Source: Poecilobothrus nobilitatus
Taxonomy: Eukaryota > Arthropoda > Insecta > Diptera > Dolichopodidae
Assembly (NCBI GenBank): GCA_947095535.1
Contig: OX352774.1
Span: forward strand, 239,779,825 to 239,843,824
DNA: 64,000 nt
Reading direction: 5' to 3'
Part shown: positions 48,750 through 61,130 of the stretch, in pieces
Layout: each line of letters starts with the position of its first letter
Position numbering within the stretch: the stretch's first letter is position 1
The notes under the pieces: generated by a model
Told to the model about the DNA's origin: nothing
Seen by the model: only the letters and a program-made list of their open reading frames with translations
Database searches by the model: none
Position numbers and translations under genes: made by a program

Positions 48750-49290
48750 CAAAAAATTTCCCAAAAATAAAATGAGCTTGCGAGAGTCGTATCAAACGTG
48801 AATAAAAAAATATTATTTTGTCAATATTAGTAGGTGCTATTGATTGTACGCAAATTGCGTATAATAAAACTAAAAGATCATGGAGATTAGTAAATAAATC
48901 AAACGAACTATTCTTCTTTGAATGTACAATTTAATTATGAGACTGAAAGTGTTGATATCAGTTAGCAAGAATTTATCCACGATAGCAGAGTATGGAGTGA
49001 AACTCAAAAATAAATGTTTTTATGAAAGATAATTCAGGATATTTCTTGCTTCTTGCTTCCCCAAAAAAGTGAGTCAAACTAAAAAAAAACATTTTTTTGT
49101 TTATACTTAAGGTTGATAATCAGACAGAAAAGAAATAAAATGTTTCAAACTTATGTAAAAAACAAACAAATCTTTCAAGCTCTCAGAAGCATATGCTTCA
49201 GTATAGAAAATATAATTAAAAAGTTTGAAGTGTTTTTATTGATATGAATGTGTTCTACGTAATATTTGCATTTAATTAGAGCAGAAGCTC
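48750..49290 (+). pseudogene. Harbinger/PIF-type transposase relic (HARBI1-like)
   Basis: Decayed DDE nuclease of the PIF/Harbinger superfamily, spread over shifting frames. Recognisable blocks in order: VGAIDCT (48830-48850, with the first catalytic Asp); NVQFNYETESVDIS (48921-48962); HDSRVWSET (48978-49004, with the second catalytic Asp) in the same frame; DNSGYFLL, matching the family GDSGYPL block (about 49028); and CVLRNICI, matching the family VLHNICI block (49249-49272). The block carrying the third acidic residue is not clear. Several frameshifts and stops make it non-functional. Terminal repeats were not identified. Confidence 0.7.
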
Positions 49291-49299
49291 CTACTACCC

Positions 49300-52200
49300 T
49301 ACAGAAAGTATTATGAAGATTATAAAAATGAAGAAGAAAGACAGTATAATAAAGATTCTATCATAAAATGTTTTAAAGTTTCAATTGAAAACTAATCCAT
49401 ACATATACCGTAATCTAGAAAAAGCACGTAAAAATAGTACTTATTAACTTCTTTACAACCCAATTTCCATTATAACATTTATTAATAACTTTATTTGAAA
49501 AAAAAAAAAACAATATATATCTTTTTATTTAAAAAAAAAAACTGCATTTTAACCTAATAAATTGGTTAAAAAAAAAAACCTTGCCATATTTAAAAGCTGA
49601 ATGCGGTAAATCTCAAATTTTTTTTTACAAAAAAAAAACAAAAACTTTAAAATTGATCACCCAAAATTTTATTTTATTAATTTTTATTTCAGCAAAAAAA
49701 AAAAATATATATATAAAACTTTCAACAAAACAAATGATTTTACCAAATAGTCCCAGTAATGTAAAACAAATAAATTTTCACAAAAAGAAAAAAAAACAAC
49801 AAACTTTAAAATCACGACTATATTGTTTTTGCCCACCAAAAGAAATTTATATAAAAATAAGCCAATGAATATATTAATATTTATTTTTTCTCTTTTTTTT
49901 TTTTATTTGTCATTTTACTTTAAGTTTTTACAAAATAAAATTAAAAAGTTTTTTTTTTTTTTTCAATTAAAAATTTCCACATTAAGAATTGCAAAGAAAT
50001 TTTTAATAAAAATCCAAAAATATTTTGTAGAAGTTTACTAATAGAATAATTTTTAATAATTTTATCAACATTTAAGAAGCTATGTATTTTATCCAATTCC
50101 TTATTCCTTACACAAAACTCAATTTAAATCCACTGAAACCCGTAAAATCAAATTTTCAATCTCCATAGCGACTATTAATAACAAGAAATATATAAAAATT
50201 TAAAACATGGAAAATTAAAAAAGGAATATTTCAGATAAAAACTTTTTATTAAATCGTATCATCATTTATATAGGAAAGAAACCGACAGTAGGTCACAAAA
50301 AATAAAAAAAAAATTTTTTCTAAAATTTAAAAAAAATAAAATAAATAAAAGAACTAGGATTACAAAAAAAAACATGTTGGAAAGTCAAGAAACTAAAATA
50401 CAAATCTAAAAATAACACAATTATATAAACAAAACATGAACAGAATTATATATATATATATATATGTAGTAGTTATATATTATATATTGTTCAAAAATAT
50501 AAAAGTTGAAAATTTAATACAATTTGGTAGTACAAATTATCAGAAACTAGTATCTGTATAGTATACAAATAAAAATAAAAAAAAACTTTTTTCATTCGTA
50601 CTAAAAATGAAAAAAAAAAAAAATTTAAAACTAAAAGTTAAAAAAATTTATTCCTTTTTCATTATCATTTGTATTGGCAATAACATATTTTTTTAATATT
50701 TTCATTTATTTTCTTTTCTTTTTAAAGCAAAACTTTTATATCAAAAGTTTTCCCATATAAATCTAAAAAAAAAAAAAAATAATAAAAATAAATAGACAAA
50801 AATAAGAATATTAAAATAAAAACAAAACAAATTGAAGAAAAATATTATTGTAATGTATTTGTAAATAGTAAAGGATGGGTCCTTTTAAAAATTTTTACAT
50901 TTAATTTCTGATTTTGAAACTAAAGGAAAAATTTAATTTTTTTTTTTGTGAAATTTTATTATATTTTTAGTATTTAACATTAAGTTGGAAAAAGGATTTA
51001 GCGACTAAATTTATATTCACAAATCAATAAAGAAAAAGGTCCCTATAATCAATATTTAAATAAAATAACACATTTTAATAAAATTATATTATAATTAACC
51101 CTAGAAGTATGCAATATTTCTTTTTTTTTAATATTATATTTATTTTATATTATACTAACCTGGGGACTTCTCGCCTAGTATTAGCCAGTTATGATGAACA
51201 ATAGCGAATTAGGTACAATAGTTATTATTGTAGGTAGTAAGGATTAAAATCATGCAAATATAGCAATAAATAAACCTAATTAATAGATCCTTCCTCTTTG
51301 ATTGTCAAGTTTCTAAATAGATTTGAAAGTTTACCTGTTTAATTAATCTGGTAACGAAACAGATGAACTTTTAAATCTTGCATAGGTCATTTTTTTGAAA
51401 AGCTTTTTTTCTAGCCAAAAAAATAATTGAAAATTTTCAATTGCTAAAACTTCCATATAATGTTAACACAATAAATAAAATTAAATAAATAAATAATCTA
51501 ACCAAAACAACTACTTCGTACTTCTTACAGTTGGATTGAGATCGAATAAAATAGTATAATAAGTAGATTTTCGAGATTATACTAATTAAATATAATTTTA
51601 ATTTCAAAATTAGATTTATTGAAATTGTAATTAGTTGGTATTGAATTTAGTATTGAATTGTACTTAAGAAATTTTTAAAAATGAGATTAAATTTTCTATT
51701 TGCCTTATCTTATTTATTTAAGAAAATTTTTCTGTCACACTAGGGAAATTATGGTTGCATTTCTCTCTCAGGTATCGTATTCTTTTTAATTTAATATTTC
51801 GTATTAATTCAATATTCTATATAAATAATATTTCGTTGTTTCTTTTGGACACAATTCAATATATTCAGTAGCTAAAGAGACTTAGCTTAATATTTATTAT
51901 TAGGATAGAATAATTCGCTGTCTCTCTAAAAAATCTAACTTTAAACTTTTCAATAATGACTTAACACTCTATATTGAAGTGCTTAAATAATTCTTAAGCT
52001 ATTATTATATCAATTTAAAAAAAAAAAAAAGATATTTAAATTTCAATTTACAAGGTGACTCGAAAAACTAATACAAAAGTTAATTTATAAGTTCATTTTC
52101 TGCTTTTTGTGAAATAAAAATAATATTATGTGAAGTCAAACTGTGAAATGAAAATAAAAATTCTTTAATAAAATAAGAAAAATGACCAACATAAATTGAA

Positions 52201-53195
52201 AATAAATTGAAATTTTACGATATGCGATGTAATTGTGAAAAAAAAAAAACTAAAAATAAAAAATAAATATTTTTCTTTTTTATTTTTTTGCTGTACAAAG
52301 TGCACGTATTCATAGTAAATGAAGCATTGGTATCGATATTAACTCAGGAGAGAAAAGAAATAAAAAAAAATATTTTTTTTTTTTTTTTTATTTTACAAAT
52401 AGGTACTATTATTTCAATAAATGTCTAGATTTTACAGCAAGTAATTTTCCAAAAACTTTTTAAAAATGTTAAAAAGTTTTTAATACATTTATACAAAAAC
52501 ATGCATAATTGCATACTTGTAAACTTTTCAGAAAAAAAAAAAAAAAAAACAAATGTAGGCAAAATGTTGGGTATTTATCCAAAATTGAAATGAAATAGAA
52601 AAAAATGTTCATTGAAAATTTTCATTCTCAGTATTTTCAAAACTTTTTCAAAATGATTCTTCATTCTGATTAAATTTGAATTACATTTTACGAATTTTTA
52701 GTATCAATTTTATTTTATATAATCAAAAGTTTCTTTGTATTTTTTTTCGTTTTTAGGCAAAATACGCCGACATATTATGTAAAAAAGTTTTCTAATTAAA
52801 TTAAAATTTACTTTATTTGAATAGTTTAAGATGAACCGCATTTTGAGGGTGTGTTGTTTGCCTTTTTTTTTTATTTTTTTTTTTTTTGAATATTGGTATG
52901 AAAACTGGCATCAATATAATTTTAAAGTGATATTTTATCATTCGGGTTGATAATGTTCAATTTTCATTAATTTAATTATGGTTTAGTTAAAAATTAAAAT
53001 TACATAAATATATTTCACTTCTGTTTAAGAATATTAAACATTTAACTCTGTAGGAATCTGATTTAATTTTTATCTATCTTTTAAATCTTACAATTTGTTA
53101 TAATATTTCTAATAATAATTTCTTTTATTAACCATTATTCTCAAATCTACGTACACATCTTTTCATCTATATCTAAAACACATATTTTTATCTTG
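49300..53195. other. Low-complexity AT-rich stretch
   Basis: Many A and T tracts, with (AT)n at about 50449-50466 and long runs at about 52374-52389 and 52531-52549. The patch at 51160-51260 and 51300-51400 is slightly GC-richer without recognisable features. Lys/Asn/Phe-rich open frames (for example 49581-49868) are composition artefacts. Confidence 0.5.
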
Positions 53196-53204
53196 CAAAT
53201 AGTT

Positions 53205-53845
53205 TCAGCTACGAAGTTACCTATTACGAATCTACAGCCGCCCAAAGTTCGAAAAAACCCTATATTTAAATTGTTATAATACAAGTTCTATAAGGTATAT
53301 TATTCAATATGAAAACGCCAAGCAATAGCTACGTTTAATAGCTTCACATTATTTTGTATATAATAAATATATCTTTTTTCCATACGGTATTTTTATTTAC
53401 CGTAAATTTTAGGTGAGTTAGACTTTTGCACATAAATATGAGTTATTTCAGAAAATATTTTTGTATATCTCCCGTTTAGGAGCTGGATAAGGGGTCAAAA
53501 ACTGAAAATACTCTAGTTTTAAACGACTGCTCAAATTTTTTTGGAAGGTATATACAAAAATTATAGTTCCAATATTATATTTTTATTTCGATTAACAACA
53601 CTTCCAATAATTATAGGGTTAGCTTAACTTTGGTTACCTTTTAAAAGGGTTACATTAAAATTAACAAAAGTATGATTAGATTTTTCCCAAATTTTTCTAA
53701 CAAACTTTTTTAACAATTTTTATGTTATAAATATATTATATACCTATGTTCCTATACCTATGTACTCTTTACCCAAAACTTATTTTGTTAATTTTAGAAA
53801 TGTACTTTTTTGAAAACTCTTGGTTTTTTCATTACTTGTTTATTT
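53205..53845 (+). mobile_element. Dispersed family, member G (5'-truncated)
   Basis: It begins within the body (CTACGAAGTTACCTATTACG) and lacks the microsatellite part. It continues with TATATTTAAATTGTTATAAT, ATGAAAACGCCAAGCAATAG, CCCGTTTAGGAGCTGGA, a degraded AAnnTATAGTTCCAATATTAT block (about 53565), and a 3' end (TTGAAAACTCTTGG...ATTACTTGTTTATT) shared with member A. It is more decayed than members E and F. Confidence 0.7.
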
Positions 53846-53849
53846 ATTT

Positions 53850-55040
53850 TCCTAAGAAATTTACTGATTTTTAGCTTAAATTTAATTATAATTTTTTGAA
53901 AGTAAAACCTGGTAAAACATTTTTAATTTTATATATTGTCAGCCCTACAATATGCAATTCATAATGTCAAAAATAACAGCCGAGATTTTTTGAATATTTT
54001 TTAATGCGTAAATTAAAAATAATTGTAAATTACAATAGAATATTTTTTATACAAAAATAATTAAATTTTTTAAAACTATAATTTTTATTTAACTACTATA
54101 TATAATTTTTAATAAAATTTGAATTTTTAAATCCAAATACATATTTCATTTAAGAATATTCAATTTAAAATGAATATTTAACATACATTACAGAAAACAT
54201 CAAATAAAATCAAATATATTTTGTAATTATCCTTTAATTTCCTTTTACCAAACATCAAAATTAAAAAAAAAAAAACCAACAAGAAAAAAAACCAAATTAA
54301 AAATTTAAATATTTACATACTTATGTATTTATAATATAATATAGTAGGTATATATTATGTATTATTATACTGTGGTGTATTATATAGTTAAAATAAGCAA
54401 AAATGTATCAATTAGCATAACATTGAAAAATAATTTCCAGAACCATAATAATGTTTTCTAATTTATATTTTGCACCTACAGTCATAAATTTACCATATAA
54501 AATTATTTATTTATGTATTTGTAAACAAGAATTTTAATGAAAGCTATTAAATTTTTTTTGTTTTTTCTTTGGGATAATTTGTTAAACTGAGATAATTTGT
54601 TAAACCGAGTATTTATAATAAATCGAAAATTAATAATCCTACCACATTCTTTTTATTTCAAATTTTAATAACACAAAATTTTAATTTATTTAAAATTTTA
54701 TTTTTTAAATGCAAGTGGAAAGTTTTGTCTGATTTAGTCGTAAAAATTTTCAATCCTCTGAAATTTGTAAAAATGTTATTGATATTTCTGGAACAATAAA
54801 TATATATCTTAACCTTTTCGAGATATGACAGGTTTAAGTTTTAATAAAAGAATATTTCCAAATTATACGATATTTATCCTCAGTAATGATTCAAAGTCAG
54901 TTTTTTTGATAGAATTTCATTAATGGCTTGCATGAAAAGAAACCAAAACATTCAGAAACAAAGTTTTAAATTTTAACAAATTATATTTTGAAAATCTCTT
55001 ATTAGACTTTTTTATAACAACATTATATATTACATTACAC
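53850..55040. other. AT-rich stretch, nothing recognised
   Basis: Low complexity. A small direct repeat GATAATTTGTTAAAC lies at about 54573 and 54591. No feature is supported. Confidence 0.5.
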
Positions 55041-55053
55041 TATCTGACTTAGC

Positions 55054-55140
55054 TGACCTTTGACCTATCGTTTCACCGATCAGATCGTTTGACCTTTGGG
55101 CGATCGTTTCGTCAGTCGCCGATCGTTTAATCGAAAGGTC
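55054..55140. promoter_or_regulatory. GC-rich duplicated motif with perfect DR1 site
   Basis: TGACCTTTGACCT (55054-55066) is the exact complement of AGGTCAAAGGTCA, a DR1 site of the type bound by HNF4 or RXR/USP-class nuclear receptors. A ~37-bp unit is duplicated in tandem (55055-55090 and 55091-55128), each starting GACCTTTG and ending GATCGTTT. A further AGGTC in reverse lies at 55136-55140. The patch is sharply GC-richer than its surroundings. It may be a cis-regulatory element, or a minisatellite that happens to contain the site. Confidence 0.35.
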
Positions 55141-55144
55141 TTAA

Positions 55145-56695
55145 AATTAAACCTCCTGTCAGATCATATCCAATAGTATTAAAATAAATCGTAATATAAA
55201 ATAAACCAATAAAAAATAGTTCCTATATAAGACAATATATAGCACACAAATATAATATATAATAGTATCTCAGAAACTTATTCAATATATAGCTACTGCC
55301 GTGTAATCCACGACTTAGTGAAAATAATGATTAAAATAAAATTGAAGCTTAGCCAAATAAACGATTTATTGGATGCACACCTATGCTTCTCATAGCAATA
55401 AAAAGGGGAAAAAAATATCGGAATAGTTTATATCGTAATAATCTATACCGTTGTATAAAAATAATTAATCAATAAATAATTTTTCTATATCATATTCTTA
55501 TACATAATATGTATGGCTCAGTGAAAATAATGAATCAAAAAACTGAAGCTTAATTTAAAATGAATATAAGCGACTTAGTAGATTTTCTATGTTCTATATA
55601 TGAGTGAAACGAGAAAAAAAAAACTTAAAACAACACATTTTTTCCTAAAATTCAGAACATTCAAAAAAAAATTGTTATTTATAATTAAATTTTCCTATTC
55701 ATTCAACCAAACAGAAAATTCCATTTCCAATAAAAGAAAAATTTCCCATTAATTTTAGAAATGTTTTCGATTTTTATTTTTATTTTTTTTTTGTTTTTTT
55801 TTTTTTTTGTTTTTCACAAACCTCATATTATTTTGGTTTTAACTTTAATTATTTTATTGTTTTCGTATATTTTTTTACCTTATTACATTTTCAGATCTGT
55901 TTTTTTCTCATATACCCACTCATTTGGCAAAACTTGTAAACAATTTACTATAAATCAACCACTAAATATGTAAGCTATATAACGATTTATCGTCCACAAT
56001 CATTCCTAACTAGTTAACATCCTAAAATAATAATAGAATCCTATTTCTAAAAACAAAAATTAAAACAAAGTAAACAAACATAAAAACAGGCGCCTGTTGG
56101 TTTTGTAATACATTTGAGTTCAACTGCTTCAATCTCATAGTAAACCCAGCTCTAAAAATTCCATTAAAATACAATATTATATACAATTGAATATACATAT
56201 TATGAAAAATATATTTATTTATTTTTTTTTTTTTTTTTGCACTAAAAGCAACTAATAATTCAAAGGAAAAACAACGAAAAAAAAAACAAAATTATTTAAA
56301 AAAAAAAACAAAATTGGCGCGAAATTGGTTTGAAGCTTACTATAAAAGAGAATACAATGAAAATTGTTGTTTTTCTTTTTTTATTTTAGCATGTAAACAA
56401 CTATGGCGGAACGGAATTTCCGTTTGTTTTTTATATTTTTTTTTGCCAATATTAAATCGAAAATCCGACAAAATTAAAAATACATAATGATGGATACAAA
56501 AAAAAAAAAAAAAAATTACCAGAAACAAAATATGTAATAACGAAAGTTTAAAATTAAAAACAAATATCTGTGCACTCAACAATGAATGAAAAAAATAACC
56601 GTTACTGAAATCACCTAAGGTTCAATCATTTATTTACTTAAAATATGGTAGACATCATACACGTTTTAAACCTTTTCAAAATAAATTTACAAAAT
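55145..56695. other. AT-rich stretch, nothing recognised
   Basis: Small direct repeats (AGTGAAAATAATGA at about 55318 and 55522) hint at an old local duplication. Homopolymer runs lie at about 55796-55808 and 56224-56239. No gene is supported. Confidence 0.45.
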
Positions 56696-56698
56696 TTG

Positions 56699-56890
56699 TT
56701 AATAGTCCATAAACAGAAAGAAACACAAGATCCTTTCCTTAGGTAACACATACAAATTTTTGAAAGTTTCATTCCTTTCTAGTTTATAATTTCGGGCGTT
56801 TAAGAAACTGTGACGATTTAATTCCTTTTCGTGTTCCATTAAATTTATCTTGATTAATAAATTTCGTTCTGGTGTTTGACGTTTTCTGGT
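56699..56890 (-). other. Coding-like open segment, protein unknown
   Basis: The minus-strand frame is open for 63 codons between TGA (56891) and TAA (56699), with an internal ATG giving about 46 codons. The peptide is charged and mixed (contains MEHEKELNRHSFLNARNYK and ETFKNLYVLPKERI). Composition is less A/T-biased than the neighbourhood. Chance open frames of this length occur in the window, so support is weak. Confidence 0.25.
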
Positions 56891-56894
56891 TCAA

Positions 56895-57250
56895 TATCTA
56901 AACGAACTTGCGTACTTGAGTTATAATAATTTGAAAAATATAGGGTTTTTTCAAACGATTGACCATTGCTTCAATCCAAACTATGTTGAAGTTTTGTAAA
57001 AGCTTTTTAAATGTTTTAATTATTATTGGTAATAGAAATTGAAACTTACAATGTGTTATTAAAGTATCTATTGAATATTAACGGTTTATAGGAAAAATTT
57101 TATTATATAAATTTAAAAGCTATAAAATATCATATGTAGTTCATCAAAAAGTTTCCCATTACCATTCGTTTTTTTAATGTTTAAACAATTTTTGAATTTG
57201 ATCCACATAAAATTATGTTAAAAAATGTAAACTTTTTTCTTTGCTTAGTT
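56895..57250. other. AT-rich stretch, nothing recognised
   Basis: No feature supported. Confidence 0.45.
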
Positions 57251-57254
57251 TATT

Positions 57255-57412
57255 CCCCTGTCATGGAAATTACCCAGCCTTTTCTTTTCAGGCGTGGCTG
57301 TAAATGTCATAAGGGGAAGTTATTCTTATGAAGTGTGTGGGATTCGAACCCACACTCTCTCTGTGCTTAAAGCGGATTTTACGCTCGTACCTACTAGACC
57401 GCCGACGCCCCA
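57255..57412 (-). mobile_element. tRNA-derived SINE, copy 4
   Basis: On the minus strand it begins GGGGCGTCGGCGGTCTAGTA (57412 downward), with box A TAGTAGGTACGAGCG and an intact box B GGTTCGAATCC (57349-57359). The body GCCACGCCTGAAAAGAAAAGG and TAATTTCCATGACAGG follow. It is intermediate in divergence. The internal inverted pair is partly lost (CATAAGAATAAC / TTATGAC). Confidence 0.8.
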
Positions 57413-59420
57413 TAGTATGCTTAATATTAATTAGATACTAAAAATATTGAGAATTGATTCTGAATAAATTAACATATAGACAAAAACGTACTAAAAAAAC
57501 ATTTTGTATTTAAAAAGAAAATTTTCATTTATAATTTCTAAGCATACTGGTAAAATATATGTATTCTAGCCAATAAAAAAATATATGTATAAAAAAACTA
57601 AAATTGAATGAGATATAAGGGTATACATAACGGTTAAAGAGCTTTTTTATAGAAATTTGAAAATATCAAACACGGGCATAGACCTTTTCATTTTTCTTTT
57701 TCACTTAATAAGGAATTTTCGTCATGAGAAACTGTTCAATCTGGAAAAGATAATCCTTATAGTTTGAAAATATTGCCTTAAAGCTAAAATAAAAAAAATA
57801 AGTGTATAAGATGCATCTAAACTTTTGTTTGGTTACCCAAGTCAATATCAAATTAGTGCAAACAAACCATTCTTTTTTACATAATTGATGACTTTGAACA
57901 TGAAAAAAAAATACGAGATACAAAATGTAAAATCAAAAATGTATCTTAATTAAACTTGAAGTTATCCTTCATTATTTCAATAACAGGTATTTTCGAGCTA
58001 TAATCATCTCATCTTCATAATCCAACACAATTCAACGAATTCAATTTAAGTGTAATATATTTTAAGACCTGTTGACGATTTTCTACCCATTTACTATGGA
58101 TAATACAAATTCAAAAGTTTTGTAAGAGTAACAAAACTTTATATACGATTTGTTTTGATCCTTATTTTGTTATTTGGTTTCTTTTTGTTAATTTTTTTTG
58201 TTTTTTTTGTTTTTTGGAATGTGAAATGGAAAATGCACTTTTAATTACAATCACTATACTGATATATACTATATTATTCAATACATCACATTATCCTCTT
58301 GTATATACACACACATATTAATATTTTTATATGTATATATATATTATTTAAAAATACCATATAAAATATATAACGCTGTGTATTTAGCACTGATTATTAA
58401 TTTTTTTTTAAATAAAAGGCATCTGTTTGTCTAAAACAATAATCTATTATTACAGACTAGTTATTATGCGTTCAGATAAATGGCAAAAAAAAAAGCATTT
58501 TTGGTGAATTGATGATCTGCGGGGAAAGGATATTTGTAATAGTTAAAAAAAGAATGATTTATGTATATATTAATTATATTTTTAAATAGATTTTTAAAGG
58601 GTTATTAAGGAATTTCTGTTACATTTTTCATAAAGGATAAATAGTTTTTCCAATTAATATGATTTTAAATAGAATAAAATTAAAAATATATAATTATAAT
58701 ACATGTGCATATTATAATATTATAATTGTTTATAAATTTTCTAAATTTTGGTATTTAATAAGCTTAATTATTTAGATATATTTTAATTTATTTATCTAAG
58801 ATGCATACATTAATTATTGAATATCATTTTCCCTATTTCCCTATATTACCGCAATTTTCTTTTATATGATTTTTTGATTTATGCTTTCGACACTGTCCTA
58901 TATTAAGTAAAATTATCGATTGCCTTAACGTACATTTATACTACAACACTAAAACCAATTTTCTTTAAACAACTCCAACGCAACAGTACAAAGGTTTCTA
59001 GTCCACATTTTTACAACCTTCAAAATTCATGTATAGTTTAAAACTGATTATGGAAATTAATTTATTATGTGAACTGGTAAAATGTAGACCATTCTTCCAT
59101 TCAATTTGTTTGCCGTCTAATAGATATGGTCCATTATATAATTTGGAAAAAGAACGCGTGTTCAGGTTACCTTCCAATTTATGTTCCAAACTTCTTCTAG
59201 TATCCTATATTATCCTTCAATTCCTTTTCGGATTATCTAAACCTACAATATTTTTATATAAAGAAATCCTGCCCCAGAATTTGGATATTGTGTAAAAAAA
59301 AAAAATTCACTTAGTAAGTACATATTTATTTAGTATCATTCAAAAGGAAAGGAATCACTTGAAATATCAATATAGGTTACCCTTTCTTTTCATATAAAAT
59401 AGACACCATTCTCTACTATG
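57413..59420. other. AT-rich stretch with overlapping uncertain open frames
   Basis: Mostly low complexity, with an (AT)-rich tract at about 58326-58350. At 58998-59295 both strands carry open frames of 63-88 codons with mixed composition (minus strand: NGPYLLDGKQIEWKNGLHF). I cannot tell which, if either, is real and recognise no family. No splice or start context stands out. Confidence 0.4.
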
Positions 59421-59421
59421 A

Positions 59422-59483
59422 GAAAATTGTTTAAAACTGATAAATCGTCCAGAAAACGATTTATCAGTTTTTTAACAATTTTC
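59422..59483. ncRNA. Strong short hairpin, possible miRNA-precursor-like
   Basis: The arms 59422-59448 and 59456-59483 pair over ~27 bp with one bulge or mismatch region; the inner 16 bp, AAAACTGATAAATCGT, are perfect. The loop is 7 nt. Size and shape suit a pre-miRNA-like hairpin, but no known miRNA is recognised and a tiny palindromic insertion is equally possible. Confidence 0.3.
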
Positions 59484-59489
59484 GAATTA

Positions 59490-60135
59490 AATCTAGAGAT
59501 GTTTAATTCCAAAAAAAAAAATACAAGTATTATAAAGACGAACATTTAATTTACTAAAATATTGTTATGCAAATATCAAATAAATTTTTGTTATAAGTAC
59601 ATACGAAAATCTATTGGTACAAAATTGCAGACTTTTCCTTTTAACTTTTTATTACAAGATTAAAAGTAAACCATTTTCAAATGTATGATTTATTTTTTTA
59701 CACTTTTATACTTATTTATGTGGTTAGATTTTCAAATTTAAACATAACTTTCATTTAAACAGCCTGCATTTAATATTAGAATTAAATATTATATAAAATT
59801 TGTAACTTCAATAATTAATAAATAAATTTTTCCAGGATTCTGGAAAAATGACACTTTGAATTGTCAAATTAAATAATTTGCAAGGATTAACTATTAAAGT
59901 GTGGTGCAGAGGCTTTTCAAATTATTGGTACCACTTCAATCGGGCCATACGAGATGTTGTATTTTGAAGTTAGAAGGTAAATCATTAAAATATTATTAAT
60001 TATTAAAATGTTTTTAATGTAAAAAAAATTAGAAGGATGTTTTTAAAAATTTATTGAAAACAATAAAAGATTGAAGAAAGAAAAGTAAAGAAAATTGTTC
60101 TTGTTTAAAAATTTAATCATCTTGCTTTAATTTTG
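59490..60135. other. AT-rich stretch, nothing firm
   Basis: A ~28-codon open stretch on the plus strand at about 59878-59966 (contains VWCRGFSNYWYHFNRA) looks coding-like but is too short to interpret. Confidence 0.35.
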
Positions 60136-60139
60136 ACCT

Positions 60140-60270
60140 TTTTTATTTCACTTACCTTAAACTACGATGCTTTGATCCGAACAAGATATTATGTTCATCT
60201 AGGAGCATATATTGCTTTGCCGAAGATAAACTGCCATTAATAAACGCTCTACAAATCTTTACTTTTTTAG
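60140..60270 (-). repeat. Dispersed repeat, second family, copy 2
   Basis: Inverted relative of 41575-41720. On the minus strand it reads GGCAGTTTATCTTCGGCAAA, GCAATATATG, CTCCTAGATGAACAT, AATATCTTGTTC. About 26 codons are open on this strand. The family is unidentified. Confidence 0.55.
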
Positions 60271-60852
60271 AGGCATTTAGGTTGACAGAAGTATTACAAC
60301 TGACGGCAAAATTTATAAAACAAATAACAGGGAGAATACAATAGATTTACATCAAAAGGTCGCAGTGTTATTTATACCCCTTAAAATATAAATCTAATCT
60401 AATTGCTAAGATAAAATATAGGGCTTAATCAGTTCTTCAAAACGTAACTTTCATTTACTCAAACTGAATTAATTTTCACGGTTTCAAGTCTTCAATAATC
60501 AGACGAAAAATTAAGTATACAATTTAAAAAGTCAATGATTGATTTACAAAAAACTGAAATCTTTTTCAACTTTTGGAACAGAGTACTTAAAAAAAAACTA
60601 AAAGGCTTTCAACCATAACTACATCAATTATTTTATATTTTCTTTTTAACTATCAATGTGTTTTTTATATGGATTTGACAGTCCATAAGGTTCTACCATG
60701 TAAGATATTCGCATCATTATATTGTACATTTACTCAATATAGATCTGAAATTATTTAAACTTTCTTTATATATTATAGTATCTGCTCATAAATTCTAAGA
60801 GCAAATGCGTTTCCAGAAATAACTTAGTGTATAAAATAGATATCGTAGTAAT

Positions 60853-61130
60853 ATGTCCTTAGTGGAAGATAAATTGAATTTTGAAGGATGCAAACGAATA
60901 TATGAAATGCAAACGGATATCAACTTCCCAATGAGGAAACGAAATATAACAGACACACTCCAAAATTATTCTTATATAAACCATATAAAAGTGCTTGGTT
61001 TACAATTTCTTTAGACCAACGCATAAGAAATCTAAACATTCAAATTTGCTAAGAGTTAACTTTCGATACTAAGTTTCTGATTAATATATAATTAAAACTA
61101 AAGATGGGTTTCGTTTCCTCAAGAAGCTAA
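60853..61130 (+). pseudogene. Jockey-type LINE reverse-transcriptase relic
   Basis: An open frame of 53 codons (60853-61014), then a frame change. The order of features matches the segment after the RT catalytic core in jockey-like ORF2. A polar stretch ending FPMRKRN corresponds to the family KTxxxxFxRKR block. HIKVLGLQF corresponds to the VKxLGLxFD block (60985-61011). In the next frame, HSNLLRV corresponds to the ALNLLRVLS block (about 61040). The YADD active-site region was not found upstream. The relic is short and inactive, and the family assignment rests on block order. Confidence 0.45.

Noticed and set aside
49581..50041. Two overlapping plus-strand frames of 95 and 72 codons
   Set aside because: Lys- and Phe-rich translation of A and T tracts. 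No coding signature.
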